A stretch of 64,000 nucleotides of DNA from Ferrovum sp. JA12 (GTDB lineage: Bacteria > Pseudomonadota > Gammaproteobacteria > Burkholderiales > Ferrovaceae), in contig NZ_LJWX01000002.1 in NCBI RefSeq assembly GCF_001431705.1, positions 496,001 to 560,000 of the forward strand. The letters run 5' to 3'. A program made the position numbers and the translations under genes. Positions 17,765-27,539 of the stretch are shown piece after piece. A model generated the notes under the pieces. It ran no database searches, was not told where the DNA came from, and saw nothing but the letters and a program-made list of their open reading frames with translations. The stretch's first letter is position 1; every line of letters begins with the position of its first letter.

Positions 17765-20344
17765 ATGCGCTTTGATAAACTGACTAGTCGTTTTCAAGAG
17801 GCCTTTGCCGATGCCCAGTCTTTGGCCTTGGCCCATGATAATGGCTTTATTGAACCCCTGCATTTACTCGCTGCACTGCTTAATCAGACCGATGGCAGTA
17901 CCGCCTCCCTGCTCACTCGAGCGGATGTGCAGGTAAATGCCCTAAAGCGCTCTCTGGAAGAGGCGATCAGTCGTCTGCCCAGGGTGCAAGGTGGCTCTGG
18001 CGAGATCAATGTGTCGCGGGATTTAAATAGTCTTCTCAACAACACCGAACGTGAAGCGCAAAAAAGGCAAGATCAATTTATTGCCTCAGAGCTTTTTTTA
18101 CTGGCGCTCTTGGAAGATAAAGGGGAGGCCGGTCGTCTATTGAAAAGCCATGGTGGCCAGCGCTCAAGCTTAGAGAGTGCCATCACGGCCCTGCGTGGTG
18201 GCGAGTCGGTCACTCATGCGGCGGTGGAATCACAACGGGAAGCTTTAAAAAAATATACTCTGGATTTAACTGAGCGGGCCCAAATGGGTAAATTGGATCC
18301 GGTGATTGGTCGGGACGATGAAATTCGTCGAGTGATTCAAATTTTACAGCGCCGTACTAAAAATAATCCGGTATTAATTGGCGAGCCTGGAGTGGGTAAA
18401 ACTGCCATTGTGGAAGGGCTTGCGCAACGCATTGTTAATGACGAAGTGCCTGATTCATTAAAAAATAAGCGGGTTCTCTCCCTAGATATGGCTGCTCTGT
18501 TAGCGGGGGCTAAATACCGCGGTGAGTTTGAGGAGCGTTTAAAATCAGTGTTAAAAGAATTGGCCCATGATGAAGGGCAAACCATCGTCTTTATTGATGA
18601 GCTGCATACCATGGTGGGAGCTGGCAAAGCTGAGGGTGCTATGGATGCTGGCAATATGTTAAAGCCTGCCTTAGCAAGAGGGGAGCTCCATTGTATCGGT
18701 GCCACCACCTTAAATGAATACCGTCAATATATTGAAAAAGATGCGGCCCTGGAGCGACGTTTTCAGAAAGTGTTGGTAGGAGAACCCTCCGTGGAAGACA
18801 CGATCGCGATTTTGCGTGGCTTGCAGGAGAAATATGAAATTCACCATGGGGTGGAGATAACCGATCCTGCCATTGTGGCTGCGGCGGAGCTATCACAGCG
18901 TTACATTACTGATCGTTTTTTGCCCGATAAAGCCATAGATCTAATCGATGAGGCGGCGGCCAGAATTAAAATGGAAATTGATTCAAAACCAGAGTCCATG
19001 GATAAACTGTTTCGTCGCTTAATTCAATTAAAGATTGAGCGGGAGGCGGTCAGAAAAGAAACCGATGAAGCCTCACAAAAACGCATGCAATTGCTGGAAG
19101 AGGAAATTCAGAAGCTGGAAGTGGAATACGCCGATTTAGAGGAAATCTGGAAAACTGAAAAAGCCCAACTGCAAGGCACACAGCATGTGAAAGAGGAACT
19201 CGATCGCGTGCGCGCAGAAATGGAAGCAGCGCAGCGTAGCGGTGATTTACAAAAGGCTTCCGAACTCAAATACGCCAAAATTCCCGAACTTGAAGCCAAA
19301 CTTGAGCTCACCAGTCAGCATCCTGACGTGACAGCGAATCGTCTGCTGCGCACCCAAGTGGGTGCAGAGGAAATAGCGGAGGTGGTATCACGGGCCACGG
19401 GTATTCCGGTCTCTAAAATGATGCAAGGGGAGAGAGAGAAACTCCTTAAAATGGAATCCTATTTGCGCGAGAGAGTGGTGGGTCAGGAGGAGGCAGTAGA
19501 AATTGTCTCCAATGCCATTCGTCGCTCCAGATCAGGGTTAAGCGATCCCAATAAGCCCTATGGTTCTTTCTTGTTTTTAGGGCCCACCGGGGTAGGTAAA
19601 ACGGAATTATGTAAAACCTTGGCTCAATTTTTATTTGACTCTGAAGAGCATTTAATTCGTATTGATATGTCAGAGTTCATGGAGAAACACTCGGTGGCCC
19701 GTTTAATCGGTGCTCCTCCAGGGTATGTGGGTTACGAGGAGGGTGGCTATTTAACCGAAGCGGTGCGCCGCAAACCCTACTGTGTAATTCTATTGGATGA
19801 GGTGGAAAAAGCCCATCCTGATGTATTTAATGTACTCCTTCAGGTGCTCGATGATGGACGTTTAACCGATGGGCAAGGGCGTACGGTGGACTTTAAAAAT
19901 ACGGTGATTGTCATGACCTCAAACCTGGGCTCGCAAATGATTCAACAAATGGAAGGCGATGATCATGCGGTGATAAAACTTGCTGTCTTGGGAGAAGTGA
20001 AAACTCATTTCAGACCTGAGTTTGTGAATCGCTTGGATGAGATTGTGGTGTTTCATACCCTGGGACAAAAACAAATTCGCTCGATCACCGCTATTCAGTT
20101 GCAGTCCTTGCGTCAGCGCTTAGAGAAAATGGAGTTTTCCTTAAGTGTGACGGATGCCGCCTTAGATCAGTTGGCGGAGGTGGGTTTTGATCCGGTATAC
20201 GGTGCAAGACCCCTGAAAAGAGCTATCCAAAATGAATTGGAGAACCCCTTGGCGGTGAAAATCCTAGATGGCTCCTTTGCACCCAAGGACGAAGTGGTGG
20301 TGGATGTGAATAAACAAGGAAAATTTGTGTTTACTCAGGTATGA
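17765..20344 (+). CDS. clpB: ClpB disaggregase
   Basis: Hsp100 ATPase that resolves protein aggregates with DnaK. 859 residues, normal. Order: Clp N-domain with two repeats (1-145), AAA-1 with Walker [14 protein letters not shown] and [12 protein letters not shown], a coiled-coil middle domain (about 405-525, rich in E/K/L), AAA-2 with [14 protein letters not shown], the pore loop [13 protein letters not shown] and [36 protein letters not shown] in two blocks, then the D2-small domain ([20 protein letters not shown]). The start ATG at 17765 has AAAAGGA ahead. Monocistronic, behind a sigma-32 type promoter. Confidence 0.97.
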   Translation: MRFDKLTSRFQEAFADAQSLALAHDNGFIEPLHLLAALLNQTDGSTASLLTRADVQVNALKRSLEEAISRLPRVQGGSGEINVSRDLNSLLNNTEREAQKRQDQFIASELFLLALLEDKGEAGRLLKSHGGQRSSLESAITALRGGESVTHAAVESQREALKKYTLDLTERAQMGKLDPVIGRDDEIRRVIQILQRRTKNNPVLIGEPGVGKTAIVEGLAQRIVNDEVPDSLKNKRVLSLDMAALLAGAKYRGEFEERLKSVLKELAHDEGQTIVFIDELHTMVGAGKAEGAMDAGNMLKPALARGELHCIGATTLNEYRQYIEKDAALERRFQKVLVGEPSVEDTIAILRGLQEKYEIHHGVEITDPAIVAAAELSQRYITDRFLPDKAIDLIDEAAARIKMEIDSKPESMDKLFRRLIQLKIEREAVRKETDEASQKRMQLLEEEIQKLEVEYADLEEIWKTEKAQLQGTQHVKEELDRVRAEMEAAQRSGDLQKASELKYAKIPELEAKLELTSQHPDVTANRLLRTQVGAEEIAEVVSRATGIPVSKMMQGEREKLLKMESYLRERVVGQEEAVEIVSNAIRRSRSGLSDPNKPYGSFLFLGPTGVGKTELCKTLAQFLFDSEEHLIRIDMSEFMEKHSVARLIGAPPGYVGYEEGGYLTEAVRRKPYCVILLDEVEKAHPDVFNVLLQVLDDGRLTDGQGRTVDFKNTVIVMTSNLGSQMIQQMEGDDHAVIKLAVLGEVKTHFRPEFVNRLDEIVVFHTLGQKQIRSITAIQLQSLRQRLEKMEFSLSVTDAALDQLAEVGFDPVYGARPLKRAIQNELENPLAVKILDGSFAPKDEVVVDVNKQGKFVFTQV

Positions 20345-20720
20345 TCTGGCATCCTCTACCTAACTGCAGGCAAGTGGGGAAAGTACAAGTCAAGATGCTC
20401 TGACAGGAGTGGAGAGGTGACGAGTGTGTTAAGTGACCGTTGCGTTGGAGTGTGATATTGGGATCGGCCTAGGGTACGTGAATCCCACCCTAGGCCAGTT
20501 TATAGGCTATGCCCACCCAATCTCTTTGCGTAAGACTCGCTGTCCATTAGAAGTTATGGTGAGGCAACGATCCTGCCTTAAGCCCGAGACAAGATCAGCG
20601 GGATCATTCAATAAAGGTTGACAGGCATTGGCGCGCAGAGGAAAATTACTTTTTTATTTTTGTGGGAGTAGATCCATCTTGGATTGTGCGACTGAAATAC
20701 ACTTAACTTTGCCACTTTTT
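20345..20720. other. Gap between clpB and the mgtA leader; one perfect palindrome, no supported gene
   Basis: About 380 bases. A perfect 10-bp inverted repeat GGCCTAGGGT / ACCCTAGGCC (20466-20475 and 20487-20496, 11-base loop) stands in it without a T-run, so it is not a simple terminator. A minus-strand stretch (about 20640-20510) reads CQPLLNDPADLVSGLRQDRC and GQRVLRKEIGWA before a stop, protein-like but without a start and with a stop upstream; it may be a gene relic that I cannot name. Confidence 0.4.
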
Positions 20721-20789
20721 CTTTAGAATTGTCTCCTGTCATCATCTTGTAATGTTTCTATGACTCAATTCTAAAGGTAAAGAATTGAG
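20721..20789 (+). promoter_or_regulatory. mgtA 5' leader with two mutually exclusive hairpins
   Basis: CTTTAGAATTG (20721-20731) is the perfect complement of CAATTCTAAAG (20766-20776), an 11-bp stem with a 34-base loop. The latter segment overlaps CTCAATTCT (20764-20772), which forms a perfect 9-bp stem with AGAATTGAG (20781-20789). That second stem buries the ribosome binding site GAGG (20787-20790) four bases before the mgtA ATG at 20795. The two stems cannot coexist, so the first would free and the second would block translation. This is a switch design inferred from sequence; the signal is unknown, with Mg2+ the obvious candidate from the gene. Confidence 0.6.
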
Positions 20790-20794
20790 GAATT

Positions 20795-23494
20795 ATGGAC
20801 TACATTAACCAATTATTATCACGTTTTAATCCAGGCCAATCCCCCACTCCCAGCTCAAACCATCGGGTTCAAAGTTTGCTCTCTGAGGTGGCCAGCTCGG
20901 ATGGGGATATTGCTTTGCGTCGCCTAAATAGCTCCATGGAAGGTTTATTGGATCGCGAGGTGGAGGAGAGGTTAGCGCAATACGGTCCCAATGCCATAAT
21001 TCATGAAAAACACCAGGGTCCCCTGAAGCAATTATTATCTTATTTTAAGAATCCTTTAAATATATTACTGCTTATTCTAGCGGCCATTTCCTTCTATCTC
21101 GGTGACAAGGAAGCCTCTCTAATTATCGTCATTATGGTGGCGGTGAGTATTGTTTTAACCTTTGTCCAAGAATACCGCTCCAGTAATGCCGCTGAGCGTT
21201 TACGCGCCATGGTGAGTACTACCGCTACCGTACTAAGAAAAGATCGGCGTAGTGGTGTTCCCGACGAGGTAAACCGTTACTTTAATATCCATCTCTCGCC
21301 TTCCGGCCCACAGCGCCGTGAGGTTCCCCTTGATACCTTGGTCCCCGGGGATATTATTCAGCTCTCTGCCGGCGACATGATTCCTGCGGATGTGCGTTTA
21401 CTGACCGCCAAAGATTTATTTGTGAACCAATCCTCCCTCACTGGAGAAGCATTACCAGTGGAGAAATTTGCCAGCACTGAACAGGTGGCGGGCAAGGATC
21501 CCCTGCAATTTAATAATATATGTTTTATGGGGACAAACGTGGTGAGTGGTACCGCTACAGCGGTGATTGCTCTAACGGGTTCACACACCTACTTTGGTAG
21601 CCTCGCGCAAATGGTGGGTGGTGTTCGTCAGTTAACGAGTTTTGATCGTGGTATCAATCAATTTACTTGGTTGATGATTCGCTTCATCATGATTATGACA
21701 CCCCTGGTATTTGTTATTAATGGCGTTACTAAGGGCGACTGGATGGAGGCTTTTCTCTTTTCCGTGGCGGTGGCGGTGGGGCTAACCCCGGAGATGCTGC
21801 CCATGATTGTGACCGTTAACTTGGGTAAAGGGGCCCTTGCTATGTCACGCAAGAAAGTGATTGTGAAGCGCCTTAATTCCATTCAGAATTTTGGTGCCAT
21901 GGACGTGCTATGTACCGATAAAACGGGGACCCTCACCCAGGACAAAATTATCCTAGAAAAACATGTGGATATTTATGGTCAAGAGAACGAGGATGTGCTG
22001 GAGTATGCTTATCTTAATAGTTTTCACCAATCGGGCTTAAAAAACTTATTAGATGTGGCGGTGCTGGAATATGCAAGCCTAAATGAACAATTAAGAACCG
22101 GTGCCAATTACCGTAAGGTGGATGAAATTCCCTTTGACTTTCAACGTCGCCGTATGTCCGTAGTGGTGGAGGGTAAAGGTCGTCACCTGTTGATTTGTAA
22201 AGGGGCTGTTGAGGAAATATTTTCCTGTTGTAGCGAAGCGGAGGTCAATGGTCAGCGTATTCCCTTAGGTCATGAAGATTTAACTAAACTCCTAGAGGTC
22301 ACTCGCGAGCTCAACGAGGATGGCTTTCGAGTCATCGCCATTGGCTATAAGGAAACTCCTGCCACCCCACAAACTTACTCAGTAAAAGATGAAGCGGGGT
22401 TAATTCTGGTGGGTTACATTGCCTTTTTGGATCCGCCCAAGGATAGCGCGAGAGAAGCCATCGCCGCCCTGAATCGCCATGGCGTAGCCGTTAAAATTCT
22501 AACCGGCGATAACGATGTGGTGACCCGTAAAGTCTGCCGTGAGGTGGGGTTACAAGTGGATCGGATTGTGCTGGGTAGCGATTTGGAGAAGATGACAGAT
22601 GAAGAGCTCGCTGAGGCCGCTGAAACGGTGTCCGTGTTTGCTAAACTCTCGCCAGCGCAAAAAGCGCGAGTGATTAAAGCCTTACACATGCGCGATCACG
22701 TGGTGGGATTTATGGGTGACGGCATTAATGACGGGCCCGCCTTAAAGGCCGCTGATGTGGGCATTTCAGTGGATACCGCTGTGGATATCGCCAAGGAGTC
22801 GGCGGATATTATTCTGCTTGAAAAAAGCTTAATGGTTTTGGAGGAGGGCGTGATTGAGGGGCGTCGCGTGTTTGGTAATATTGTGAAATACATCAAGATG
22901 GGGGCGAGTTCTAACTTTGGTAACATGTTCAGTGTGTTAGGGGCCTCCGCCTGGTTACCTTTCTTGCCCATGCAGGCTATTCAGGTGTTAACCAATAATT
23001 TGTTATATGATTTTTCACAAACAGCGATTCCCACCGACAATGTGGATGATGAATATATTGCCAAGCCACGGCGATGGGATATTGCCAATATTACTCGTTT
23101 TATGGTCATGGTGGGCCCCATCAGCTCCATTTTTGATTATGTCACCTTTGCCATTATGTATTATGTGTTCAAAGCCAATACCGTGGCTGGAGCTCCTTTG
23201 TTTCAAACTGGCTGGTTTGTGGAATCCCTACTCTCACAAACCTTAATTATTCATATTATTAGAACCGGTCGCATTCCCTTTTTACAAAGTCGTGCGAGCT
23301 TACCGATGTTTATCACCAGTCTCTTGATTTGTACAGTGGGCGTTTGGTTACCCTATTCGCCCTTTGCCCATGCGCTGGGATTCACTGCTTTACCCATCGC
23401 TTACTGGGGCTATATTATTCCTATTTTGCTCGGTTATTTAATTCTCGCTCATTTAATGAAAACCTGGGTTATCCGCCGTTATGGCTTAAACTAA
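20795..23494 (+). CDS. mgtA: Magnesium-importing P-type ATPase
   Basis: P3B-type ATPase that imports Mg2+. 899 residues, normal. Seen: the N-terminal LSEVASSDGDIALRRL, the actuator motif NQSSLTGEALPVEKF, the phosphorylation site LCTDKTGTLTQDKI, the nucleotide domain (KGAVEEIFSCCSEAEVNG), AKLSPAQKARVI, hinge FMGDGINDGPALKAADVGIS, and about ten membrane spans. The Mg-type family signature is supported by NNLLYDFSQTAIPTDNVDDE in the C-terminal span region. Translation start is fixed by the hairpin-embedded GAGG before ATG 20795. The helicase gene follows after 4 bases. No mgtC or PhoPQ genes are nearby, but EnvZ/OmpR is two genes away. Confidence 0.95.
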   Translation: MDYINQLLSRFNPGQSPTPSSNHRVQSLLSEVASSDGDIALRRLNSSMEGLLDREVEERLAQYGPNAIIHEKHQGPLKQLLSYFKNPLNILLLILAAISFYLGDKEASLIIVIMVAVSIVLTFVQEYRSSNAAERLRAMVSTTATVLRKDRRSGVPDEVNRYFNIHLSPSGPQRREVPLDTLVPGDIIQLSAGDMIPADVRLLTAKDLFVNQSSLTGEALPVEKFASTEQVAGKDPLQFNNICFMGTNVVSGTATAVIALTGSHTYFGSLAQMVGGVRQLTSFDRGINQFTWLMIRFIMIMTPLVFVINGVTKGDWMEAFLFSVAVAVGLTPEMLPMIVTVNLGKGALAMSRKKVIVKRLNSIQNFGAMDVLCTDKTGTLTQDKIILEKHVDIYGQENEDVLEYAYLNSFHQSGLKNLLDVAVLEYASLNEQLRTGANYRKVDEIPFDFQRRRMSVVVEGKGRHLLICKGAVEEIFSCCSEAEVNGQRIPLGHEDLTKLLEVTRELNEDGFRVIAIGYKETPATPQTYSVKDEAGLILVGYIAFLDPPKDSAREAIAALNRHGVAVKILTGDNDVVTRKVCREVGLQVDRIVLGSDLEKMTDEELAEAAETVSVFAKLSPAQKARVIKALHMRDHVVGFMGDGINDGPALKAADVGISVDTAVDIAKESADIILLEKSLMVLEEGVIEGRRVFGNIVKYIKMGASSNFGNMFSVLGASAWLPFLPMQAIQVLTNNLLYDFSQTAIPTDNVDDEYIAKPRRWDIANITRFMVMVGPISSIFDYVTFAIMYYVFKANTVAGAPLFQTGWFVESLLSQTLIIHIIRTGRIPFLQSRASLPMFITSLLICTVGVWLPYSPFAHALGFTALPIAYWGYIIPILLGYLILAHLMKTWVIRRYGLN

Positions 23495-23498
23495 TAGC

Positions 23499-25430
23499 AT
23501 GAATGATGTTCCCTATTGGTTAAATGAGAAGGGCCCTCTTGCTCAAGCGCTAGAGGGCTTTCGTGTGCGTGAACAACAAATGGCCATGGCCACTGCCATT
23601 GATCAAGCCATAACGAATAAGAGCCTATTAATTGTCGAGGCGGGCACGGGTACAGGTAAAACCTACGCTTATCTTGTGCCAGCTCTGTTGTCCTCTGGCA
23701 AAGTCATTATTTCCACCGGTACTAAAACACTACAGGATCAGCTTTTTCATCGCGATCTGCCTTTTTTGCGAGAGGTGATGAAGCTGCCCATTCATGTGGC
23801 CTTACTGAAAGGGCGGGCTAATTATCTATGTCATTACTATCTCAATTTAACCCTCAAGGAAGGGCGTTTGCGCGAGCGTCATCAGGTGAGACAACTTAAC
23901 ACCATTAAAGAGTTTGCCGGCATCACTCAAACGGGGGACAAAAGTGAATGCCAAGGTGTCCCGGAAAATGCTCCCATTTGGTCACAGGTGACCTCCACCC
24001 GTGACAATTGTTTGGGTCAAGATTGTCCTCATCAAAGTCAATGTTATGTATTAAATGCCAGAAAAAAAGCGGCGGCAGCGGACTTTTTGGTGGTTAATCA
24101 TCATTTGTTTTTTGCTGATATCATGCTGCGCGATGAGGGAGTGGCTGAATTGCTCCCCAATGCCGATACCGTGGTATTGGATGAAGCCCATCATTTGCCA
24201 GATGTGGCTACCCTTTTTTTTGGACAAAGCGTCTCCACTGCCCAGTGGCTAGAGTTAGCAAGGCAAACTCTTGTGGAGGGGTTGGCTTTACAAATGGCTA
24301 GGCAGGAGCTAGAGCAGTATTTACTGCCCATTGAAAAAGCGCTTCGTGACCTGCGTCTGTTGTTTGGTCAGCGGGAGGGTAAGCTCAATTACGAGAGCGC
24401 CCGAGCGATTCAGGGTTTTACACAAGTGGGCCAGCAGCTCCTCACACTATTGGGCGAACTAAACGGCTACTTGGCGCCCTTTGCCGGGCGCACTGAGGGC
24501 TTTGATGTGGTCATCAGTCAATGGCATACAGCAGAAGAATTTCTTTCACTCTGGCTCAATCAGGAACAAGACAACAGTGAAGCCATTCGTTGGTGTGATT
24601 GTTTCAGTCAATCGATGCAGTTGCATTACACACCCTTATCCATTGCTGAGCTGTTTAGGGAGGAGATCAATAGGCAGGCTAAGGCCTGGATATTTACCTC
24701 CGCGACCCTCGCCATGAAGGGCGATTTTTCACATTTTCAGCGCGATATGGGACTTGAGGAGGCGATCACTCATTGTTGGGATAGTCCTTTTAAGTACCAA
24801 GAAAATGCCCTGTTGTATGTTCCCCAACAGCTTCCTCAACCCCAGGAGAGTCACTTCACTGAAGCAGTCATTGAGGCGGCAAAACCTGTTTTGTTAGCGA
24901 GCCGTGGTCGTGCTTTTTTATTATTTACCACCCACCGTGCTCTGCTCACGGGGGCAGAACTCATCAGAGAGTGGTTACAACGTGAGGGTCTTGAGTTTCC
25001 CTGTTTTGTGCAGGGTGAGCAAACAAAAATTGAGCTCCTTGATCAATTTCGGCAGTCTATGAACGGTATTTTGTGTGCCACCCACTCCTTTTGGGAGGGA
25101 GTGGATGTGAAGGGAGAAGCGTTATCTCTAGTGATTATTGATAAGCTACCCTTTCAACCCCCTGACGACCCTGTTACCGCCGCGCGTCTTGAGGCTATCA
25201 ATCGAACTGGCGGTAACGCCTTTATGGATTATCAGTTACCAAAGGCAGTGATTACCTTAAAACAAGGGGCAGGGCGTTTAATTCGAGATGAGGAGGATAA
25301 AGGCGTATTGATGATTTGTGACCCTCGCTTAATTGATAAATCCTATGGCCGGCGGATTTGGATGAGTTTGCCTGCCATGAAGCGAACTCGCAGTAGCGAG
25401 GAGGCAATAGAATTTTTAAGTCAGTGTTAA
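23499..25430 (+). CDS. DinG/YoaA-family ATP-dependent DNA helicase (Fe-S SF2)
   Basis: XPD-like 5'-3' helicase, 643 residues. Walker A EAGTGTGKTYAYLVPALL, four cysteines for a 4Fe-4S cluster (ANYLCHYY; then DNCLGQDCPHQSQCYVLNA), followed by DFLVVNHHLFFAD, the DEAHH box (VVLDEAHHLPDV), and C-terminal motifs WEGVDVKGEALSLVII, DKLPFQPP and QGAGRLIRDEEDKGV. No nuclease domain is fused. The overall length and the C-terminus resemble YoaA more than DinG. Such helicases unwind damaged or forked DNA and R-loops. It sits 4 bases behind mgtA, probably by read-through, and converges with envZ, overlapping by four bases. Confidence 0.9.
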   Translation: MNDVPYWLNEKGPLAQALEGFRVREQQMAMATAIDQAITNKSLLIVEAGTGTGKTYAYLVPALLSSGKVIISTGTKTLQDQLFHRDLPFLREVMKLPIHVALLKGRANYLCHYYLNLTLKEGRLRERHQVRQLNTIKEFAGITQTGDKSECQGVPENAPIWSQVTSTRDNCLGQDCPHQSQCYVLNARKKAAAADFLVVNHHLFFADIMLRDEGVAELLPNADTVVLDEAHHLPDVATLFFGQSVSTAQWLELARQTLVEGLALQMARQELEQYLLPIEKALRDLRLLFGQREGKLNYESARAIQGFTQVGQQLLTLLGELNGYLAPFAGRTEGFDVVISQWHTAEEFLSLWLNQEQDNSEAIRWCDCFSQSMQLHYTPLSIAELFREEINRQAKAWIFTSATLAMKGDFSHFQRDMGLEEAITHCWDSPFKYQENALLYVPQQLPQPQESHFTEAVIEAAKPVLLASRGRAFLLFTTHRALLTGAELIREWLQREGLEFPCFVQGEQTKIELLDQFRQSMNGILCATHSFWEGVDVKGEALSLVIIDKLPFQPPDDPVTAARLEAINRTGGNAFMDYQLPKAVITLKQGAGRLIRDEEDKGVLMICDPRLIDKSYGRRIWMSLPAMKRTRSSEEAIEFLSQC

Positions 25431-26764
25431 GAGAGGGAGCTTGCCCCAGAAATGGGTAACGAGACACGGACTTCAAAATACTGTTCAGGAATTTTTTTAA
25501 AGGTGAGGGTCCCATGGTGCAATCTGACTATTTTATCCACAATAGCAAGACCCAAACCGGTACCAGAAATGCCCGTGCGTGAGTGATTTTTACGAGTAAA
25601 GGGCTTTAATAAATGGGTAGCTTCCTCAGAGGTTAAGCCTTCGCCGTGATCAATAATGGAGATATGTACCCAAGACTCATCCGCACTGGTCCGAATTTCG
25701 ATGGGAGGGCGGCCATACCGCCTAGCATTTTCCACTAAATTAATCACTACTCGCTCCATCGATTTGGGATTAATTTCCGTGGATGGCATGGATTTGGCTA
25801 ATACCAAAGTAAGAGGATAGTCGCGGGCAAGCAGGAATTGCACCACCTTTTCTACCACATAATTAAGGTTGGTGTGTGTCAGCCAATGTTCATTTTGAAT
25901 ACGGGCGTAATCTAAAAACTGATTTAATGTGCTGTCAATTTCCTCTAAGTCTTGGATCATCGATTCGGTATTTTTATCATCACCAAAGTGTGAGAGCTCA
26001 ATGGCGAGACGAAGTCGCGAGAGAGGGGTTCTTAAATCATGGGATACCCCTGCTAGCATCACTGCTCGATTACTCTCCACCTCCTCCAGGGACACTTGCA
26101 TTTCATTGAAAATACGAGAGAGAGTTTTTATCTCCTCCGGTCCTTGCTGCTCGGACACGGGGTCAGTGAGTCGTCCTTGAGCAATGGATTGAGCAGCGCT
26201 AGACAGTTGATTGATTGGTTGAATTAAATGACTCACGCCAAAATACAGGCCAACCAATGACAAAAGGACCAAACAAAACAACGCTATCACCCAGCGCAGG
26301 GGAAAGTCCGCATCAAAGGGCAGGCGTTCGGTGATGTACCAGTAGTTACCTTTGGTGGTGACAAGATAAATCCAGATTTTAGGAATAGTATGGGCGTCGG
26401 AAATATAAATCCGTGATTCCGGCGACACTTCCTTTTGTAAACGATTTTCAAGATAGACAAGACGCTGTTCACGGGCATGGGTGGCTTCTGGTGGTGGAGA
26501 CAATACTCTGTCAGAGACAATGGTGCCGTGTTCATTAGTTAAAATGGTATGAATAAAATCTGGGCGCTCACTGTCGGTTAACAAGCCCAGGGAGTTAATT
26601 AAAGTTTTTATTTGGTTAACCCGGTCATCAATTAACCGGTTTTGTAGGGGCTGGGTGTAAAAGCGTTGCACCACAAAAGTGGTGGCAAGTTGGGTTAAGA
26701 TGACTAAGAAAATAACAAATAAAGCAGTTCGACCAAGTAGCGAGTGAGGAATTAATTTCATCAA
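25427..26764 (-). CDS. envZ: Sensor histidine kinase, EnvZ type
   Basis: Inner-membrane osmosensor-type kinase, 445 residues. Two membrane spans (about 8-30 and 157-178) enclose a periplasmic domain. HAMP follows (VSHLIQPINQLSSAAQSIAQG), then the dimerisation/phosphoacceptor AGVSHDLRTPLSRLRLAIEL (His about 237), and the ATPase domain with N box VVINLVENARRYG, D box IIDHGEGL, F box LKPFTRKNHSRTG and G box GTGLGLAIV. Normal length and architecture. The start codon overlaps the ompR stop (ATGA), so both are translated from one mRNA. The 3' end overlaps the helicase gene 3' end. Confidence 0.9.
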   Translation of the reverse strand: MMKLIPHSLLGRTALFVIFLVILTQLATTFVVQRFYTQPLQNRLIDDRVNQIKTLINSLGLLTDSERPDFIHTILTNEHGTIVSDRVLSPPPEATHAREQRLVYLENRLQKEVSPESRIYISDAHTIPKIWIYLVTTKGNYWYITERLPFDADFPLRWVIALFCLVLLSLVGLYFGVSHLIQPINQLSSAAQSIAQGRLTDPVSEQQGPEEIKTLSRIFNEMQVSLEEVESNRAVMLAGVSHDLRTPLSRLRLAIELSHFGDDKNTESMIQDLEEIDSTLNQFLDYARIQNEHWLTHTNLNYVVEKVVQFLLARDYPLTLVLAKSMPSTEINPKSMERVVINLVENARRYGRPPIEIRTSADESWVHISIIDHGEGLTSEEATHLLKPFTRKNHSRTGISGTGLGLAIVDKIVRLHHGTLTFKKIPEQYFEVRVSLPISGASSLS

Positions 26765-27495
26765 TTGTTATCGGGGACAAATACATAGCCAAAGCCCCAA
26801 ACGGTTTGAATAAAACGTGGTTTACTAGAATCCACTTCAATGAGGCGACGTAGCCTGGAAATTTGCACATCTATACTGCGATCAAACACCTCGTGTTCAC
26901 GGCCCCTTGCCATATCCATGAGTTTTTCTCTCGACAGAGGTTCACGAGGGTGGGTCACAAGAACCCGTAAAAGAGCGTATTCACCACTGGTGAGATTCAC
27001 ATCCAGTCCGTGTTTAAACAAGGTGCGGTTATTGAGATTAAATTCAAAGGGGCCGAACTCAATGATATGTTGCCCTTCAGGTAACACCGTGGGCGCCGCT
27101 GGAATGCCGTTACTGGGTTGACGACGCAGTACCGCATGGATACGAGCTAACAGTTCTCGCGGGTTAAAGGGCTTGGATAAATAATCATCAGCCCCCATTT
27201 CCAAACCCACGATTCTGTCCACATCCTCGCCCATGGCAGTGAGCATGATAATAGGTATAGAGTTATTGCTGCTCCGTAAATGACGGCAAATGGATAGGCC
27301 ATCTTGCCCTGGTAGCATGAGATCTAGCACCAATAAATCAAATCTTTCTCTTGATAAAGCTCGCTCTAAAGAGTTACCATCGGCCACAGCCTCCACGGTA
27401 AAACCCTGCTCGGAGAGGTAACGTTTTAATAATTCTCGAAGACGCATGTCATCATCGAGTACAATAATTTTAGAGGGCTTTTTATCCATAGCCAT
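26761..27495 (-). CDS. ompR: Response regulator, OmpR type
   Basis: Phosphorylation-dependent DNA-binding regulator paired with the kinase downstream. I chose ATG 27495 (MAMDKKPSKIIVLDDD), which has AAGG at a good distance; the open frame extends 12 codons upstream without support. The receiver domain has the acidic DDD, the phospho-Asp in DLLVLDLMLPGQDG and Lys in LSKPFNPREL. The winged-helix domain carries LTSGEYALLRVLVTHPREPLSREKLMD and REHEVFDRSIDVQISRLRR, the OmpR signature. Divergent from tsaB with a 44-base gap. Targets are not visible; a porin gene is not in the window. Confidence 0.93.
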   Translation of the reverse strand: MAMDKKPSKIIVLDDDMRLRELLKRYLSEQGFTVEAVADGNSLERALSRERFDLLVLDLMLPGQDGLSICRHLRSSNNSIPIIMLTAMGEDVDRIVGLEMGADDYLSKPFNPRELLARIHAVLRRQPSNGIPAAPTVLPEGQHIIEFGPFEFNLNNRTLFKHGLDVNLTSGEYALLRVLVTHPREPLSREKLMDMARGREHEVFDRSIDVQISRLRRLIEVDSSKPRFIQTVWGFGYVFVPDNN

Positions 27496-27539
27496 TATGC
27501 TAACCTTTTTTTTAACATTACTATATATCAATTTGTAAC

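Noticed and set aside
20433-20621. Plus-strand 62-codon frame in the clpB-mgtA gap
   Set aside because: It runs through the palindrome, has no ribosome site and no recognisable features.
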